Part shown: one piece after another, positions 19,120 to 28,999 of the stretch
Layout of the letters: each line of letters begins with the position of its first letter
Position numbering within the stretch: position 1 is the first letter of the stretch
From: Herbaspirillum chlorophenolicum
Lineage (GTDB): Bacteria > Pseudomonadota > Gammaproteobacteria > Burkholderiales > Burkholderiaceae_D
Reading direction: 5' to 3'
DNA: 64,000 nucleotides
NCBI RefSeq assembly: GCF_001189955.1
Contig: NZ_LFLT01000024.1
Coordinates: 1 to 64,000 of the forward strand
Program-made: the position numbers and the translations under genes
The notes under the pieces: generated by a model
Seen by the model: the letters and a program-made list of their open reading frames with translations, nothing else
The model's database searches: none
What the model was told of the DNA's origin: nothing

Positions 19120-19146
19120 AAAGGCTCCACCACCGGCAGAGCCTTT
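19120..19146 (-). terminator. Terminator after rpmA
   Basis: AAAGGCTC (19120-19127) pairs with GAGCCTTT (19139-19146). On the minus strand a T-rich run (TTTTTAGTTTTTT) follows. It separates the ribosomal protein genes from obgE and may be only partly efficient, letting some transcripts continue. Confidence 0.8.
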
Positions 19147-19186
19147 CTTGTGCCTGACTCCGGCAGAGCCGGATGGCTGATTACGC

Positions 19187-19444
19187 TTACGCCGTAACGA
19201 CGGTAGCGTATTGGCGCTGTTGCAGGCCCTTCACAACGAACTTCACCTTGCCGTCCTTCAGGGCGAACAGGGTGTGGTCCTTGCCGATACCGACGTTTTC
19301 ACCAGCGTGGACGCGGGTGCCGCGTTGACGCACGATGATGCCGCCAGCGTTGATGACCTGGCCGCCGTAGACCTTCACGCCAAGACGTTTCGACTCTGAA
19401 TCACGGCCGTTGCGCGTAGTGCCGCCGCCTTTTTTGTGTGCCAT
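19187..19444 (-). CDS. rpmA: 50S ribosomal protein L27
   Basis: An 85-residue ribosomal protein near the peptidyl transferase centre. The N-terminus [16 protein letters not shown] is the classic L27 opening, whose flexible tail reaches the P-site tRNA. It follows rplU by about 36 bp on the same strand, the standard L21-L27 pair, and is followed by a terminator. Confidence 0.98.
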   Translation of the reverse strand: MAHKKGGGTTRNGRDSESKRLGVKVYGGQVINAGGIIVRQRGTRVHAGENVGIGKDHTLFALKDGKVKFVVKGLQQRQYATVVTA

Positions 19445-19480
19445 TTATATGACTCCTTGTATCTAGTTTGACCTACGCTA

Positions 19481-19792
19481 TTAAGCGTTGATCGAGACGA
19501 TTTGCAGTTCGGTGTAGTTCTGACGATGGCCTTGACGCTTCTGGTAATGCTTACGACGACGCATTTTGAAGATCTTGACCTTATCGTGGCGACCTTGCGC
19601 TATAACAGTAACCAGCACCGTTGCACCCTCGACCAAAGGCGCACCGAATTTAACGGTATCGCCTGCGCCCACTGCGAGCACTTGATCCAAAGTGATTTGG
19701 GAGCCAATGTCTGCCGGTATCTGTTCTACTTTAAGTTTTTCACCAGCGGCAACTTTGTATTGTTTGCCGCCGGTTTTTATGACCGCGTACAT
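19481..19792 (-). CDS. rplU: 50S ribosomal protein L21
   Basis: A 103-residue early-assembly 23S rRNA-binding protein. The opening [14 protein letters not shown] and the basic segment [16 protein letters not shown] are diagnostic. The frame is open further upstream, but the family start is the ATG at 19792. It is transcribed with rpmA from the promoter at 19866-19894. Confidence 0.97.
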   Translation of the reverse strand: MYAVIKTGGKQYKVAAGEKLKVEQIPADIGSQITLDQVLAVGAGDTVKFGAPLVEGATVLVTVIAQGRHDKVKIFKMRRRKHYQKRQGHRQNYTELQIVSINA

Positions 19793-19865
19793 GTGAAACC
19801 TCATCGAATGATTAATGAACGATTTTCCCCTGCGCCAAATAGCCGGACAATCAGGAAAACCTCCA

Positions 19866-19894
19866 ATTATACATAGACTTAGCTGCTCGGTCAA
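19866..19894 (-). promoter_or_regulatory. Sigma70 promoter for rplU-rpmA
   Basis: On the minus strand TTGACC (19894-19889), a 17-bp spacer, and a perfect TATAAT (19871-19866). This gives a leader of about 65 nt before rplU. Confidence 0.85.
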
Positions 19895-20038
19895 AAGGCC
19901 AGGCGCTTTGCGCGACCGGCACGCAACACAGTTTCCGGCAGGACAATTCCCATTCCGGCAAGATGCCGCATCCGCGCCGGGCAGAAATGCTGCCCGCCGT
20001 TGTCCAACCGGCTTTGGCGTCGGGGGCCGTTGTCATCG

Positions 20039-20044
20039 TATAAT
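20039..20044 (+). promoter_or_regulatory. Candidate -10 element for ispB
   Basis: A perfect TATAAT on the plus strand, about 33 bp before the ispB start. The matching -35 is weak (TTGGCG or TGGCGT at 18-19 bp spacing). Confidence 0.5.
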
Positions 20045-20076
20045 CTCGCGAATAACCATTTCCCACAGGTTTCCCC

Positions 20077-21066
20077 TTGTCCGCCGCCGTACATACCGCC
20101 TCGCAACAAACCATCCTGCAACCGATCGTCGCCGACATGGAGGCAGTCAATGCCGTTATCCGCCGGCAACTGTATTCCGAGGTGCCGCTGGTCAACCAGG
20201 TCGCCGAATACATCATCAGCGCCGGCGGCAAGCGCCTGCGCCCGGTACTGGTATTGCTCATCGCCAATGCCTTCGGCTACAAGGGCGAACACCACCATTC
20301 GCTGGCGGCGGTCATCGAATTCATCCACACCGCCACCCTGCTGCATGACGACGTGGTCGACGAATCGTCGCTGCGCCGCGGCAAGCAGACCGCCAATGCC
20401 CTGTTCGGCAACGCTGCTTCGGTGCTGGTGGGCGACTTCCTGTACTCGCGCGCATTCCAGATGATGGTCGCCGTCGGCAACCCGCGCGTGATGGAAATCG
20501 TGGCCGACGCCACCAACGTCATCGCCGAAGGCGAAGTGCTGCAGTTGCTCAACATGCACAATCCGGACGTGGATGAAGCCGGCTACCTGCAGGTGATCCG
20601 CTCCAAAACCGCCAAACTGTTCGAAGCGGCCAGCCAGATCGGCGCCCTGATCGCCGGCGCCGATGAAGCCGGCATCGAAGCGGCCGGCGAATACGGCCGC
20701 TCCATCGGCACCGCGTTCCAACTGATCGACGATGTGCTGGACTATTCCGGCAACAGCGAGGAAATCGGCAAGAACGTCGGCGACGACCTGCGCGAAGGCA
20801 AACCCACCCTGCCGCTGATCTGGCTGATGCAGCATGGCTCCCCGACCGAACGGGAACTGGTGCGCACCTGTATCGAGAATGGCGACGAACAGCATTTCGA
20901 CCAGGTGCTGGCGGCCATCACCCACTCCGGTGCGCTGGCGTATACCCGCGAGCAGGCGGAAATCGCAGCACGGCGTTCAGCGCAGGCCATCGCGCCGCTC
21001 CCGGATAGCCAATTCAAAAAATCCCTGCTAGAATTATCGGCTTTCGCGGTAGATCGTAATCACTGA
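20077..21066 (+). CDS. ispB: Octaprenyl diphosphate synthase (trans polyprenyl synthase)
   Basis: A 329-residue enzyme that builds the long isoprenoid side chain of ubiquinone from FPP and IPP. Both aspartate-rich motifs are present: LLHDDVVDES and QLIDDVLDY; GGKRLRP marks the substrate site. The best start is TTG at 20077; the first ATG (20137) would lose a segment that aligns with IspB of E. coli. The side chain length, Q8, is inferred from the taxon and not readable from the sequence. tRNA-Pro follows 15 bp after the stop. Confidence 0.93.
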   Translation: MSAAVHTASQQTILQPIVADMEAVNAVIRRQLYSEVPLVNQVAEYIISAGGKRLRPVLVLLIANAFGYKGEHHHSLAAVIEFIHTATLLHDDVVDESSLRRGKQTANALFGNAASVLVGDFLYSRAFQMMVAVGNPRVMEIVADATNVIAEGEVLQLLNMHNPDVDEAGYLQVIRSKTAKLFEAASQIGALIAGADEAGIEAAGEYGRSIGTAFQLIDDVLDYSGNSEEIGKNVGDDLREGKPTLPLIWLMQHGSPTERELVRTCIENGDEQHFDQVLAAITHSGALAYTREQAEIAARRSAQAIAPLPDSQFKKSLLELSAFAVDRNH

Positions 21067-21081
21067 TACGCATCCACTCGA

Positions 21082-21158
21082 CGGGGTGTAGCTTAGCCTG
21101 GTAGAGCGCTACGTTCGGGACGTAGAGGCCGGAGGTTCGAATCCTCTCACCCCGACCA
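21082..21158 (+). tRNA. tRNA-Pro (anticodon CGG)
   Basis: A 77-nt cloverleaf with encoded CCA. The acceptor stem CGGGGTG pairs with CACCCCG; the anticodon stem CTACG/CGTAG encloses loop TTCGGGA, giving anticodon CGG for CCG codons; the T loop GGTTCGAATCC is standard. A strong terminator follows at 21166. Confidence 0.97.
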
Positions 21159-21165
21159 GAATACG

Positions 21166-21200
21166 AAGCCGGATCATTCTCTTGAATGATCCGGCTTTTT
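21166..21200 (+). terminator. Terminator after tRNA-Pro
   Basis: GCCGGATCATT (21168-21178) and AATGATCCGGC (21185-21195) form a perfect stem, extended by AA/TT, followed by T5. Confidence 0.93.
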
Positions 21201-21352
21201 CGTTTTCGGCTCGCTCCTCCCGCCTGTCCTCAATACCGGCGACTGCGCTATGATGACCCGCTCATCGGCCGGACGTCCGATAAAACCAATAACAAAACGT
21301 CGCCTTCCGCACACCAACATTCTTCAAATAGTGCAAAAACAGGAGACAAGCA

Positions 21353-23101
21353 ATGCCTGACCAGCATTCATATCGGCAACGCCCTCATCTTGGACAGTTC
21401 GCCACCATCGCCCTGAGTCTGGCCTTCCTTGGCGCACTCGCCGGCTGCGGCACCACTGCCGCGCCCGGCCAGCCCTACACCGGCGCCAACCAGAAGACCT
21501 GCGCCGACCTCAATGCCATCACGGTTCCAGCCCCGGCCATCGGGCTGCCGACCGGCGGTGCGCGCGTTATCCGCGCCGAGATGGTCGCAGCGGCAGGCGA
21601 CGGCGCCAAGGCCATCGGCGCCTATTGCAAGGTGCTGGGTGAAATTGCGCCGGTAGACCCGGCCGCACCTGCCATCCGCTTCCAGCTCGACCTGCCCGCG
21701 CAATGGAACGGCCGTGCCCTGATGCTGGGCGGCGGCGGTTACAACGGCACCATTCCCGATCCCGCCGGCAATGTCCCCGCCGGCCCGGTCGACCAGCCCA
21801 CGCCGCTGGGCCGCGGCTACGCCACCTTCAGCAGCGACAGCGGGCACCAGGCCAATGCCACGACCTCGCGCGACGGCTCGTTCGGCCTCAACGACGAGGC
21901 GCTGCGCAACTTCGCCGGCGACGCCATCAAGAAAACCCACGATGCCGCCCTTCATCTCATCGCCGCCCGCTATGGCGCGAAACCGGGCAAGACCTATTTC
22001 GCCGGCGGCTCCACGGGCGGCCGCGAGGCCTTGCTGGCGGCGGGCAACTGGCCCGGCGACTTCGATGGCGTGATCGCCCTGTATCCGGCCTGGAATGCGG
22101 TGGCGCTGAACCTGCAGTTCGGCCGCATCACCCAGGCGCTGGCGCGTCCCGGCGCCTATCCGTCCCCGGCGCAGCGCAAGCTGCTGTATGACGCCGCCAT
22201 GGCCACCTGCGACGGCCTGGACGGCGCGGTCGACGGCGTGATCAGCAACGTCGACGCCTGCAACGCCGCCTTCGATCCCGCCACGGCAGCGCTCAATGGC
22301 ACGCCCCTGCGCTGCCCGGACGGCGGCAATGGCGGCGACCACTGCCTGTCCGACGCCCAGATCGCCGCCTTCAAGGTGATCAGCACCCCGCTGCAACTCG
22401 GCTACACGTTGGCCAGCGGCGAAACCACTTATCCCGGCTTCAATACCTGGGGGACGAACTGGGGCACCGGCGGCACGGGCGTTCAACCCACTATCCTGAC
22501 GCTGGGCCTGGGCACCGTGCAGCCGGCCAGTCCCATGCCGGCGGTGACCGCCAACGGCAGCCCGCCCTATCACAGTACTTTCTGGGACCAGTGGGTGAGG
22601 TATTTCGTGACGCGCGACGCCGGCTACGACTGGGCCAAGCTGGACGGCCAGCATCCCGGCGCCTGGCAGGCGCGCATCGTGCAGCTCAACGGCTTACAGG
22701 ACGCCAACCGCACCGACCTGTCCGCCTTCCAGGCCAGGGGCGGCAAGATCCTCATCGCTCACGGCACTGCGGACGCGCTGGTCAGCACGCAGGCCACGCG
22801 GCAATACATGGAGCGGCTGCGTACGGCCATGGGCCAAGACCGGCTCGACGGCTTTGTCCGCTACTATGAGATTCCCGGCTACGGCCATGTCTTCGGCACC
22901 GCCTTCAATGCCGCCTGGGATTCGCTGACCTTGCTTGAGAATTGGGTTGAGCGTAACGCGGCACCCGCACACCCGGTCGTCACCGACACCGCCGGCGTAC
23001 CCGGCCGGACCCGGCCATTGTGCGCGTACCCGGGCTGGCCGCAATACAAGGGCAGCGGCAGCCTCGACGATGCGGGCAATTTCCGCTGCATAGTGCAATA
23101 A
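21353..23101 (+). CDS. Tannase/feruloyl esterase family lipoprotein
   Basis: A 582-residue exported esterase. The N-terminus has a hydrophobic stretch ending LAGC, a lipobox, so it is probably lipid-anchored. The tannase-family serine motif GGSTGGRE lies near residues 217-224; an aspartate in AHGTADALVS and the histidine in GYGHVFG near the end complete a plausible Ser-Asp-His triad, with cysteines flanking as in the family. Such enzymes split ester bonds of plant phenolics (gallate, ferulate) or related polyester compounds; the substrate here is not readable. It stands alone after tRNA-Pro, likely an accessory gene. Confidence 0.85.
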   Translation: MPDQHSYRQRPHLGQFATIALSLAFLGALAGCGTTAAPGQPYTGANQKTCADLNAITVPAPAIGLPTGGARVIRAEMVAAAGDGAKAIGAYCKVLGEIAPVDPAAPAIRFQLDLPAQWNGRALMLGGGGYNGTIPDPAGNVPAGPVDQPTPLGRGYATFSSDSGHQANATTSRDGSFGLNDEALRNFAGDAIKKTHDAALHLIAARYGAKPGKTYFAGGSTGGREALLAAGNWPGDFDGVIALYPAWNAVALNLQFGRITQALARPGAYPSPAQRKLLYDAAMATCDGLDGAVDGVISNVDACNAAFDPATAALNGTPLRCPDGGNGGDHCLSDAQIAAFKVISTPLQLGYTLASGETTYPGFNTWGTNWGTGGTGVQPTILTLGLGTVQPASPMPAVTANGSPPYHSTFWDQWVRYFVTRDAGYDWAKLDGQHPGAWQARIVQLNGLQDANRTDLSAFQARGGKILIAHGTADALVSTQATRQYMERLRTAMGQDRLDGFVRYYEIPGYGHVFGTAFNAAWDSLTLLENWVERNAAPAHPVVTDTAGVPGRTRPLCAYPGWPQYKGSGSLDDAGNFRCIVQ

Positions 23102-23277
23102 CTGCGGCAATGAAACATCGGCAAGCGGCCGCCCCGGGAAGAGCGGCTGTCTTGCGGTAATACAGGCCATCGTCTAGACTTTGGCGCTCACTGACCGCCC
23201 TGCCCATATTGCAACAAAAGCAACGCCGCAGGCCCGCCGCCTCCCTTCCACAAGGGCAACCAACCTCACGGTGATGT

Positions 23278-24594
23278 TTGGAATCCGTACCCATATGGGT
23301 GCAACTGCTTGCACTCTTCGTCCTGATCTTGCTCTCGGCCTTCTTTTCCATGACCGAGACGGCGCTGATGGCCGCCAACCGCCATCGCCTGCGGCACCTC
23401 GCCAAGCAGGGCAACCGCCGCGCCATCACCATCCTGTGGCTGCTCGACCGCACTGAACGCCTGCTTTCACTGGTGCTGATCGCCAACACTGCGATCAACG
23501 CGCTGGCCACTGCGCTGGTGACTGCCATCGCGATTTCCGCCTTCGGCAACCACCAGCGCGTCATCACCATCGCCACCGCCTGCGTGGCGGGCCTCTTGAT
23601 CATCTTCGCCGAGATCGTACCCAAGGTGATCGGCGCGACGTATCCGGAACGCATTTCGCTATTCACCAGCTTCATCCTGAAGCCGTTGATGCGGGTAGCC
23701 AAGCCACTGATCTGGTTCGTCAACCTGTTCGTCTCGGCCGTACTGAAGCTGCTGCGCATCAAGGTCGGCGCGCGCGCCAGGGAGCAGCGCATCTCACCCG
23801 AGGAATTGCGCTCCATCGTGCTGGAGGGCGGCAGCTTCATTCCGCAAAAGCACAAGAGCATCCTGCTGAACCTGTTCGACCTGGAAAAGATCTCGGTGGA
23901 AGACGTGATGACGCCGCGCGCCCAGGTCGAGGCGCTGAACCTGGCCGCGCCTATCGAAGACATCCTGAGCCAGCTGGCCACCTGCTACCACAACAAGCTG
24001 CCGGTGTTCGAGGGCGAGATCAACCACATCGTCGGCATCCTGCACGTGCGCAAGGCGGTGTCGCTGTTCAACCATGAAGACGAGATCACGCACGAGGCCA
24101 TCCGCGAACTGCTGTCTGCCCCCTATTACGTGCCGGTGGAAACCGATGTCTTCACCCAGTTGCAGTACTTCCAGGAAAACCACGAGCGCCTGGGCATCGT
24201 GGTCGACGAATACGGCGAAGTGCAGGGCCTGGTGACGCTGGAAGACATCATCGAAGAGATGATCGGCGAATTCACCACTTCGTCTCCCGGCTCTTCGGCA
24301 GAAGGTTTCGGCTGGGGCAAGGACGGCGCTTGCCTGCTCGAAGGCAGCACCACCCTGCGCGATATCAACAAGCGCCTGGGCCTGCAGCTGCCGCTGGACG
24401 GCCCCAAGACCATCAACGGCCTGCTGCTGGAATACCTGCGGGACATCCCTGAAGCCAACGTCTCCCTGAAGATCGCCGGCTGCGTGATCGAGATCGTACA
24501 AGTGCAGAACCAGGCGATCCGCATGGTCAAGCTGATCGCCCCGAGGCAAGCCACTGCCGGAAACAGCGGGGCGAACGGTACGCCCTCCCGCTAA
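23278..24594 (+). CDS. CorC/HlyC-type membrane protein (DUF21, CBS pair)
   Basis: A 438-residue protein: DUF21 membrane domain with about three to four helices (residues 1-190), two CBS domains (about 210-340, opening with VEDVMTPRAQVEALN), and a C-terminal CorC_HlyC domain (residues about 350-430). Family members take part in Mg/Co homeostasis and adapt membrane function; older annotation as hemolysin is not supported. The start appears to be TTG at 23278 with GGTGA just before it; no in-frame ATG exists earlier. It lies upstream of the pilus genes without clear linkage. Confidence 0.88.
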   Translation: MESVPIWVQLLALFVLILLSAFFSMTETALMAANRHRLRHLAKQGNRRAITILWLLDRTERLLSLVLIANTAINALATALVTAIAISAFGNHQRVITIATACVAGLLIIFAEIVPKVIGATYPERISLFTSFILKPLMRVAKPLIWFVNLFVSAVLKLLRIKVGARAREQRISPEELRSIVLEGGSFIPQKHKSILLNLFDLEKISVEDVMTPRAQVEALNLAAPIEDILSQLATCYHNKLPVFEGEINHIVGILHVRKAVSLFNHEDEITHEAIRELLSAPYYVPVETDVFTQLQYFQENHERLGIVVDEYGEVQGLVTLEDIIEEMIGEFTTSSPGSSAEGFGWGKDGACLLEGSTTLRDINKRLGLQLPLDGPKTINGLLLEYLRDIPEANVSLKIAGCVIEIVQVQNQAIRMVKLIAPRQATAGNSGANGTPSR

Positions 24595-24676
24595 TCTCCC
24601 CTGCAGGTCATCGCCGGTCTTTCGAACTCGCTCGAAAATTCAAGCCAAAGCGCGGGGAGCTTCCTCGCGCACCGCT

Positions 24677-24710
24677 GCGAATGTGGGAGACTTTTTTCTC
24701 CCTCATTCGC
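24677..24710. repeat. 14-bp stem hairpin upstream of pilB
   Basis: The left arm at 24677-24690 pairs with the right arm at 24697-24710 at 13 of 14 positions, with a CTTTTT loop. It could end corC-like transcription on the plus strand, though no U-tract follows the stem. Confidence 0.55.
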
Positions 24711-24719
24711 CGCCTTCCC

Positions 24720-24762
24720 AGGAACCTGTCCACGATCTCCACGGAGTTGGGAACAGGTTCTT
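24720..24762. repeat. Short relative of palindromic element arm (element C)
   Basis: GAACCTGT (24722-24729) pairs with ACAGGTTC (24753-24760). The sequence between, with GATCTC and GGAGTTGGG, matches the left outer arm of the element at 34579 (same order: GAACCTGT, GATCTC, GGAGTTGGG), but the conserved core is missing, as if deleted. It lies 30 bp upstream of pilB. Confidence 0.65.
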
Positions 24763-24792
24763 ATAGCGGTCCCTCATCGCGAGGCGATCATC

Positions 24793-25989
24793 ATGGAAAA
24801 ACACCCGTTGCCGTCCGCCGCCCATATCGACGACGCCCCGATAGTGCGGCTGCTGCACAAAATGCTGGCCGATGCCGTCGGCATGGGCGCGTCCGACCTG
24901 CATTTCGAACCCTTCGAGCATTTCTGCCGGGTGCGCTTTCGCATCGATGGCGTGCTGCATGAAATGGCGCAGCCGCCGCTGTCGCTCAAAGACAAGCTCT
25001 CGACCCGCATCAAGATCCTCTCGCGCCTGGACATCGCCGAGAAGCGCCTGCCGCAGGACGGCAAGATGCGGCTGGAACTGGGCGGCGGCCGCGAAGTGGA
25101 TTTGCGCGTCTCGACGCTGCCGACCCAGTTCGGCGAAAAGATCGTGCTGCGTATCCTCCATGGCGGGCAAACCAGCCTGGGCATCGACCAGTTGGGTTAC
25201 GAACCGCGGCAGCAACAGGCGCTGCTGCGCGCCATCGGCAAGCCGCACGGCATGGTGCTGATGACCGGGCCGACCGGTTCGGGCAAGACCGTGTCGCTGT
25301 ACGCCTGCCTGCAACTGCTCAACCGCCCTGGGGTGAATATCGCCACCGCCGAAGACCCGGTCGAAATCAACCTGCCCGGCGTGAACCAGGTCGGCATCAA
25401 CGAACGCGCCGGCCTGAGCTTCGCCGTCGCCTTGCGCGCTTTCCTGCGCCAGGATCCCGACGTGCTGATGGTGGGCGAGATCCGCGACCTGGAAACCGCC
25501 GACATCGCCGTCAAGGCATCGCAGACCGGCCATCTGGTCTTTTCCACCTTGCACACCAACGACGCCCCGGCCACGCTGATGCGGCTGCTCAACATGGGCG
25601 TGCCGGCCTTCAACGTGGCCTCGTCGGTCAGCCTGATCGTGGCGCAGCGCCTGGTGCGGCGGCTGTGCAGCTGCCGCGAGGAAGTGCACGCCGCTCCCGA
25701 CAGCCTCAAACGCGCCGGCTTCAGCGAAGCCGATATCGAGCACTGCACCAGCCTGTTCAAACCCCGTGGCTGCGACAAATGCAACCAGAGCGGGTATCGC
25801 GGCCGCACCGGAATCTATCAGGTGATGCCGATCAGCGCGGCCATGGAGAGCCTGATCCTGAACCAGGGCAACACCCAGGACATCGCCCGCCAGGCACGCA
25901 GCGAAGGCATTGCCGACCTGCGCCGCGCCGGGCTCATGAAAACGCTGCGCGGCGAGACCAGCCTGAGGGAAGTCCTTGCCTGCACCTGA
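24793..25989 (+). CDS. pilB: Type IV pilus / type II secretion assembly ATPase, short form
   Basis: A 398-residue GspE/PilB-family ATPase powering pilin polymerisation. Visible: N2 domain from residue 14 ([10 protein letters not shown]...ASDLHFEP), Walker A GPTGSGKT (159-166), Asp box near 184-191, Walker [10 protein letters not shown] (224-232), His box ending STLHTND (257), and metal-site cysteines 292, 294, 327 and 330. Canonical PilB is about 570 residues; the whole N-terminal MshEN-type domain is absent and is not encoded upstream. Followed by pilC and pilD, so it belongs to a pilus or secretion system, whose other genes are elsewhere. Symbol by position and similarity; GspE is possible. 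Confidence 0.87.
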   Translation: MEKHPLPSAAHIDDAPIVRLLHKMLADAVGMGASDLHFEPFEHFCRVRFRIDGVLHEMAQPPLSLKDKLSTRIKILSRLDIAEKRLPQDGKMRLELGGGREVDLRVSTLPTQFGEKIVLRILHGGQTSLGIDQLGYEPRQQQALLRAIGKPHGMVLMTGPTGSGKTVSLYACLQLLNRPGVNIATAEDPVEINLPGVNQVGINERAGLSFAVALRAFLRQDPDVLMVGEIRDLETADIAVKASQTGHLVFSTLHTNDAPATLMRLLNMGVPAFNVASSVSLIVAQRLVRRLCSCREEVHAAPDSLKRAGFSEADIEHCTSLFKPRGCDKCNQSGYRGRTGIYQVMPISAAMESLILNQGNTQDIARQARSEGIADLRRAGLMKTLRGETSLREVLACT

Positions 25990-27262
25990 CGCCTCCGCCG
26001 CCTCCCGCACCGCCTTCCATTGGCAGGGCCTGGATCGTCATGGCCGTCCGCAAAGCGGCGTACTGGCTGCCGGCGATGCCGCGCTGGCGCGCGCCCTGTT
26101 GCGCCGCCAGGGCATCCGCGTGGCGCGGATCCGTGCGGCCGATGGCCTTGCATCGATGGCGGGCGATGGTGCATCCGGGCGCAGGCCCCGATCAGCGCAA
26201 GGGCTTTCCCCCGGTGCGGCACACGGCCGTATCCCGGAAAAACAGGTCGTGCTGTTCACACGGCAACTGGCGACCATGCTGCAAGCCGGCCTGCCGTTGC
26301 TGCAGGCGCTGGATATCGCCATCCGCGGCGCCGGCGCCACGGCCATGGCAGCGCTGCTGCGCGCCATCCGCAACGACGTGTCGCAAGGTGAAAGCCTGCA
26401 TGCCGCCCTGGGCCACCATCCGCGCCATTTCGATGCGCTGTTCTGCAACCTGGTGCGCGCCGCCGAAGAAGCTGGCATGCTCGATACCATGCTGGAGCGC
26501 ATCGCCGGCTATCGCGAGAAGTCGCTAGCCCTGAAGGGCAAGGTGCGCTCGGCGCTGGCCTATCCCTGTGCAGTGATGCTGGTGGCGGTGGTGGTCACGC
26601 TGGTGATCATGCTGTGGGTGGTGCCGGCCTTCGAACAGATGTTCCACAATTTCGGTGCCGAACTGCCCCTGCTGACGCGCATCGTCATGCAGGTCTCGCG
26701 CCTGCTCGCCCAATGGTGGCCCTGGCTGCTGGCGGCCATCGGCATGCTGGGCGCAGCCGGCCTCCATGCCTGGCGCCGCTCGCCCGGCATGCGGGCGGCA
26801 ACCCAGCGCGCCAGCCTGCGCCTGCCGGTGTTCGGCCAATTGCTGCGCAAGGCGGCCATCGCGCGCTGGAGCCGCACTTTCGGCACCCTGTTCAGCGCCG
26901 GCATTGCGCTGGTCGATGCGCTGGAAACGGTGGCTGGCGCGGCCGGCAACATTGCCTATGCCGATGCCAGCCTGGCCATTCGCGACGCCGTGCGCAACGG
27001 CGCCTCGCTACATGCGGCGATGGAACAAACCGGCGTCTTCCCCGACCTGGCGGTGCAAATGGCTGCGGTGGGCGAAGAAGCCGGCGCGCTCGACGCCATG
27101 CTGGGCAAGATCGCCGACATGAACGAACGCGAAGTCGACGACGCCGTCGCCGCGCTCACCAGCCTGATGGAACCGATTATCATGGTGGTTCTGGGCATTC
27201 TGATCGGCGGCCTGGTGATCGCGATGTACTTGCCGATCTTCCGCATGGGCTCCGTTGTATAG
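25976..27262 (+). CDS. pilC: Type IV pilus / type II secretion inner membrane platform protein
   Basis: A 428-residue polytopic protein with two GspF domains: the first around residues 90-215 ([20 protein letters not shown]), the second around 295-415 ([20 protein letters not shown]), with membrane helices at about 195-215, 240-265 and near the C-terminus. It links the ATPase to the growing pseudopilus. The start is TTG at 25976, inside the last 14 bases of pilB, implying translational coupling. The N-terminal 90 residues are less conserved and Ala/Arg-rich. Confidence 0.9.
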   Translation: MPAPDASAASRTAFHWQGLDRHGRPQSGVLAAGDAALARALLRRQGIRVARIRAADGLASMAGDGASGRRPRSAQGLSPGAAHGRIPEKQVVLFTRQLATMLQAGLPLLQALDIAIRGAGATAMAALLRAIRNDVSQGESLHAALGHHPRHFDALFCNLVRAAEEAGMLDTMLERIAGYREKSLALKGKVRSALAYPCAVMLVAVVVTLVIMLWVVPAFEQMFHNFGAELPLLTRIVMQVSRLLAQWWPWLLAAIGMLGAAGLHAWRRSPGMRAATQRASLRLPVFGQLLRKAAIARWSRTFGTLFSAGIALVDALETVAGAAGNIAYADASLAIRDAVRNGASLHAAMEQTGVFPDLAVQMAAVGEEAGALDAMLGKIADMNEREVDDAVAALTSLMEPIIMVVLGILIGGLVIAMYLPIFRMGSVV

Positions 27263-27292
27263 ATCCTGTTAAAAACACGCAAATTCGCTCCG

Positions 27293-28156
27293 ATGCCATT
27301 TCTCGACGCTTACAGCGAACCGAACAACGCCGCCATCAGCCTGATGGCGGCCCTGTTTGGCCTGATCGTGGGCAGCTTCCTGAACGTGGTGATCCATCGC
27401 GTGCCGAAGATGATGATGCGCGAAACGGCCAACTTCGTCGCCAATGAACGCGGCGAGGCTCTGCCCCATGCCGCTCGCTACGACCTGCTGCTGCCGCGTT
27501 CGGCCTGCCCTCACTGCGGCGCCGCACTGCCGGCGCACCACAATGTGCCGGTACTGAGCTGGCTGCTGCTGCGCGGCCGTTGTGGAGAATGCAAGGCGCC
27601 CATCGGCGTGCGCTACCTCGCGGTCGAACTACTGACCGCCATAGTATTCGCGCTGGCTGCCTGGCAATTCGGCGCCGGCCTGACCGGGCTGGCTGCGATG
27701 GCCTGCTGCGCCTTCCTCATCGCACTCGGCTTCATCGATGCCGAAACCATGCTGCTGCCCGACGACCTGACCCTGCCGCTGTTATGGCTGGGCCTGCTGG
27801 TCAACCTGAACCACCGCATCGTGCCCTTGCAAGATGCGGTGCTGGGCGCCGCGCTCGGCTATATCGCCTTGTGGCTGATCTTCTGGATCTTCAAACTGGC
27901 CACCGGCAAGGAAGGCCTGGGCTACGGCGACTTCAAGCTGATGGCCGCGCTCGGCGCATGGCTGGGCTGGCAGGCGCTGCCCTTCGTGCTGCTCTCGGCT
28001 TCGGCGCTGGGCGCCATCGCCGGCATCGCGCTGGTGCTGGCCAGGCGCCATGAGCGCGGACAGGCGATCCCGTTCGGCCCCTACCTGGCGATTGCAGGTA
28101 TGCTGGCGCTTCTCTATGGCGGCAACTGGCTGTCCTTCGGCATTTACGATTATTAA
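27293..28156 (+). CDS. pilD: Prepilin leader peptidase / N-methyltransferase
   Basis: A 287-residue membrane aspartyl protease that cleaves and methylates prepilins. The N-terminal methylase part has the zinc tetracysteine pattern (SACPHCGA...[10 protein letters not shown], residues about 65-100); catalytic aspartates are in [13 protein letters not shown] and [12 protein letters not shown]. About eight membrane helices are seen. It is third in pilB-pilC-pilD, and coaE starts two bases after its stop, an arrangement conserved in betaproteobacteria and gammaproteobacteria. Confidence 0.95.
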   Translation: MPFLDAYSEPNNAAISLMAALFGLIVGSFLNVVIHRVPKMMMRETANFVANERGEALPHAARYDLLLPRSACPHCGAALPAHHNVPVLSWLLLRGRCGECKAPIGVRYLAVELLTAIVFALAAWQFGAGLTGLAAMACCAFLIALGFIDAETMLLPDDLTLPLLWLGLLVNLNHRIVPLQDAVLGAALGYIALWLIFWIFKLATGKEGLGYGDFKLMAALGAWLGWQALPFVLLSASALGAIAGIALVLARRHERGQAIPFGPYLAIAGMLALLYGGNWLSFGIYDY

Positions 28157-28158
28157 AC

Positions 28159-28779
28159 ATGACATCCACGGCGCAGCGTTTTTCCATCGGCCTCACCGGC
28201 GGCATCGGCAGCGGCAAGACCACGGTCGCCAATATGTTCGGCGAACTGGGCGCCTCGCTGGTCGACACGGATGCCATCGCCCATCAATTGACCGCGCCCG
28301 GCGGCCTGGCCATCGCCAGCATCCGTGACCACTTCGGCGCCGCCTTCATCGACGAGCACGGCGCCATGGACCGCGCGCGCATGCGCAGCCATGTATTCGG
28401 CAATGCAACCGCCCGCCATGCGCTGGAAGCCATCCTGCACCCGCTCATCCGCAGCGAGACCGCCCGCGCCGCCGAGGCGGCAACCGGCGACTATGTCATC
28501 TTCGTCGTCCCGCTGCTGGTGGAGTCCGGCACCTGGGTGGGCCGCGCCTCGCGCATCCTGGTGGTCGATTGCGAGGAAGAAGTGCAGATCGCCCGCGTCA
28601 TGCAGCGCAACGGCTTGCGGTGCGACGAGGTGGAAGCCATCATGGCCGCGCAAGCCAGCCGCCCGGCCCGCCTGGCGGTGGCCGACGACGTCATCGAGAA
28701 CAATGGCGACGCCGCCGGGCTGCTGCCGCGCGTGCGCGAACTGCATGCAAGCTATCTGGAATTGGCGCGCGCCGCCTGA
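28159..28779 (+). CDS. coaE: Dephospho-CoA kinase
   Basis: A 206-residue P-loop kinase for the last step of coenzyme A synthesis, phosphorylating the 3' hydroxyl of dephospho-CoA. The P-loop [10 protein letters not shown] lies near residues 14-23, with the [10 protein letters not shown] substrate region, and the lid contains [19 protein letters not shown]. The start is 2 bp after the pilD stop. Followed by 220 bp without a gene and then zapD. Confidence 0.95.
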   Translation: MTSTAQRFSIGLTGGIGSGKTTVANMFGELGASLVDTDAIAHQLTAPGGLAIASIRDHFGAAFIDEHGAMDRARMRSHVFGNATARHALEAILHPLIRSETARAAEAATGDYVIFVVPLLVESGTWVGRASRILVVDCEEEVQIARVMQRNGLRCDEVEAIMAAQASRPARLAVADDVIENNGDAAGLLPRVRELHASYLELARAA

Positions 28780-28999
28780 TGCTGCGAGGGCAAAACTCTT
28801 TACATCCGGCAGCCGATCCCGCCCCTTCCTTGCCACTTGTGGCCGCGCCCATGCCCAGACGGCGCGTGCGGCCCTTCTCCATTGCGCCATGCATTTGTAA
28901 TTTTCCTCTGCATGGGTCAGAATCACACACAATGCGGCTAACAGCAGTTTTCCAGCGGCCCATCATCGAATCCGGTTCAACCACTAAAGGGATCATGCT

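Noticed and set aside
21082-24594. Integrated island at tRNA-Pro
   Set aside because: No integrase and no second copy of the tRNA 3' end in the following 3.5 kb.
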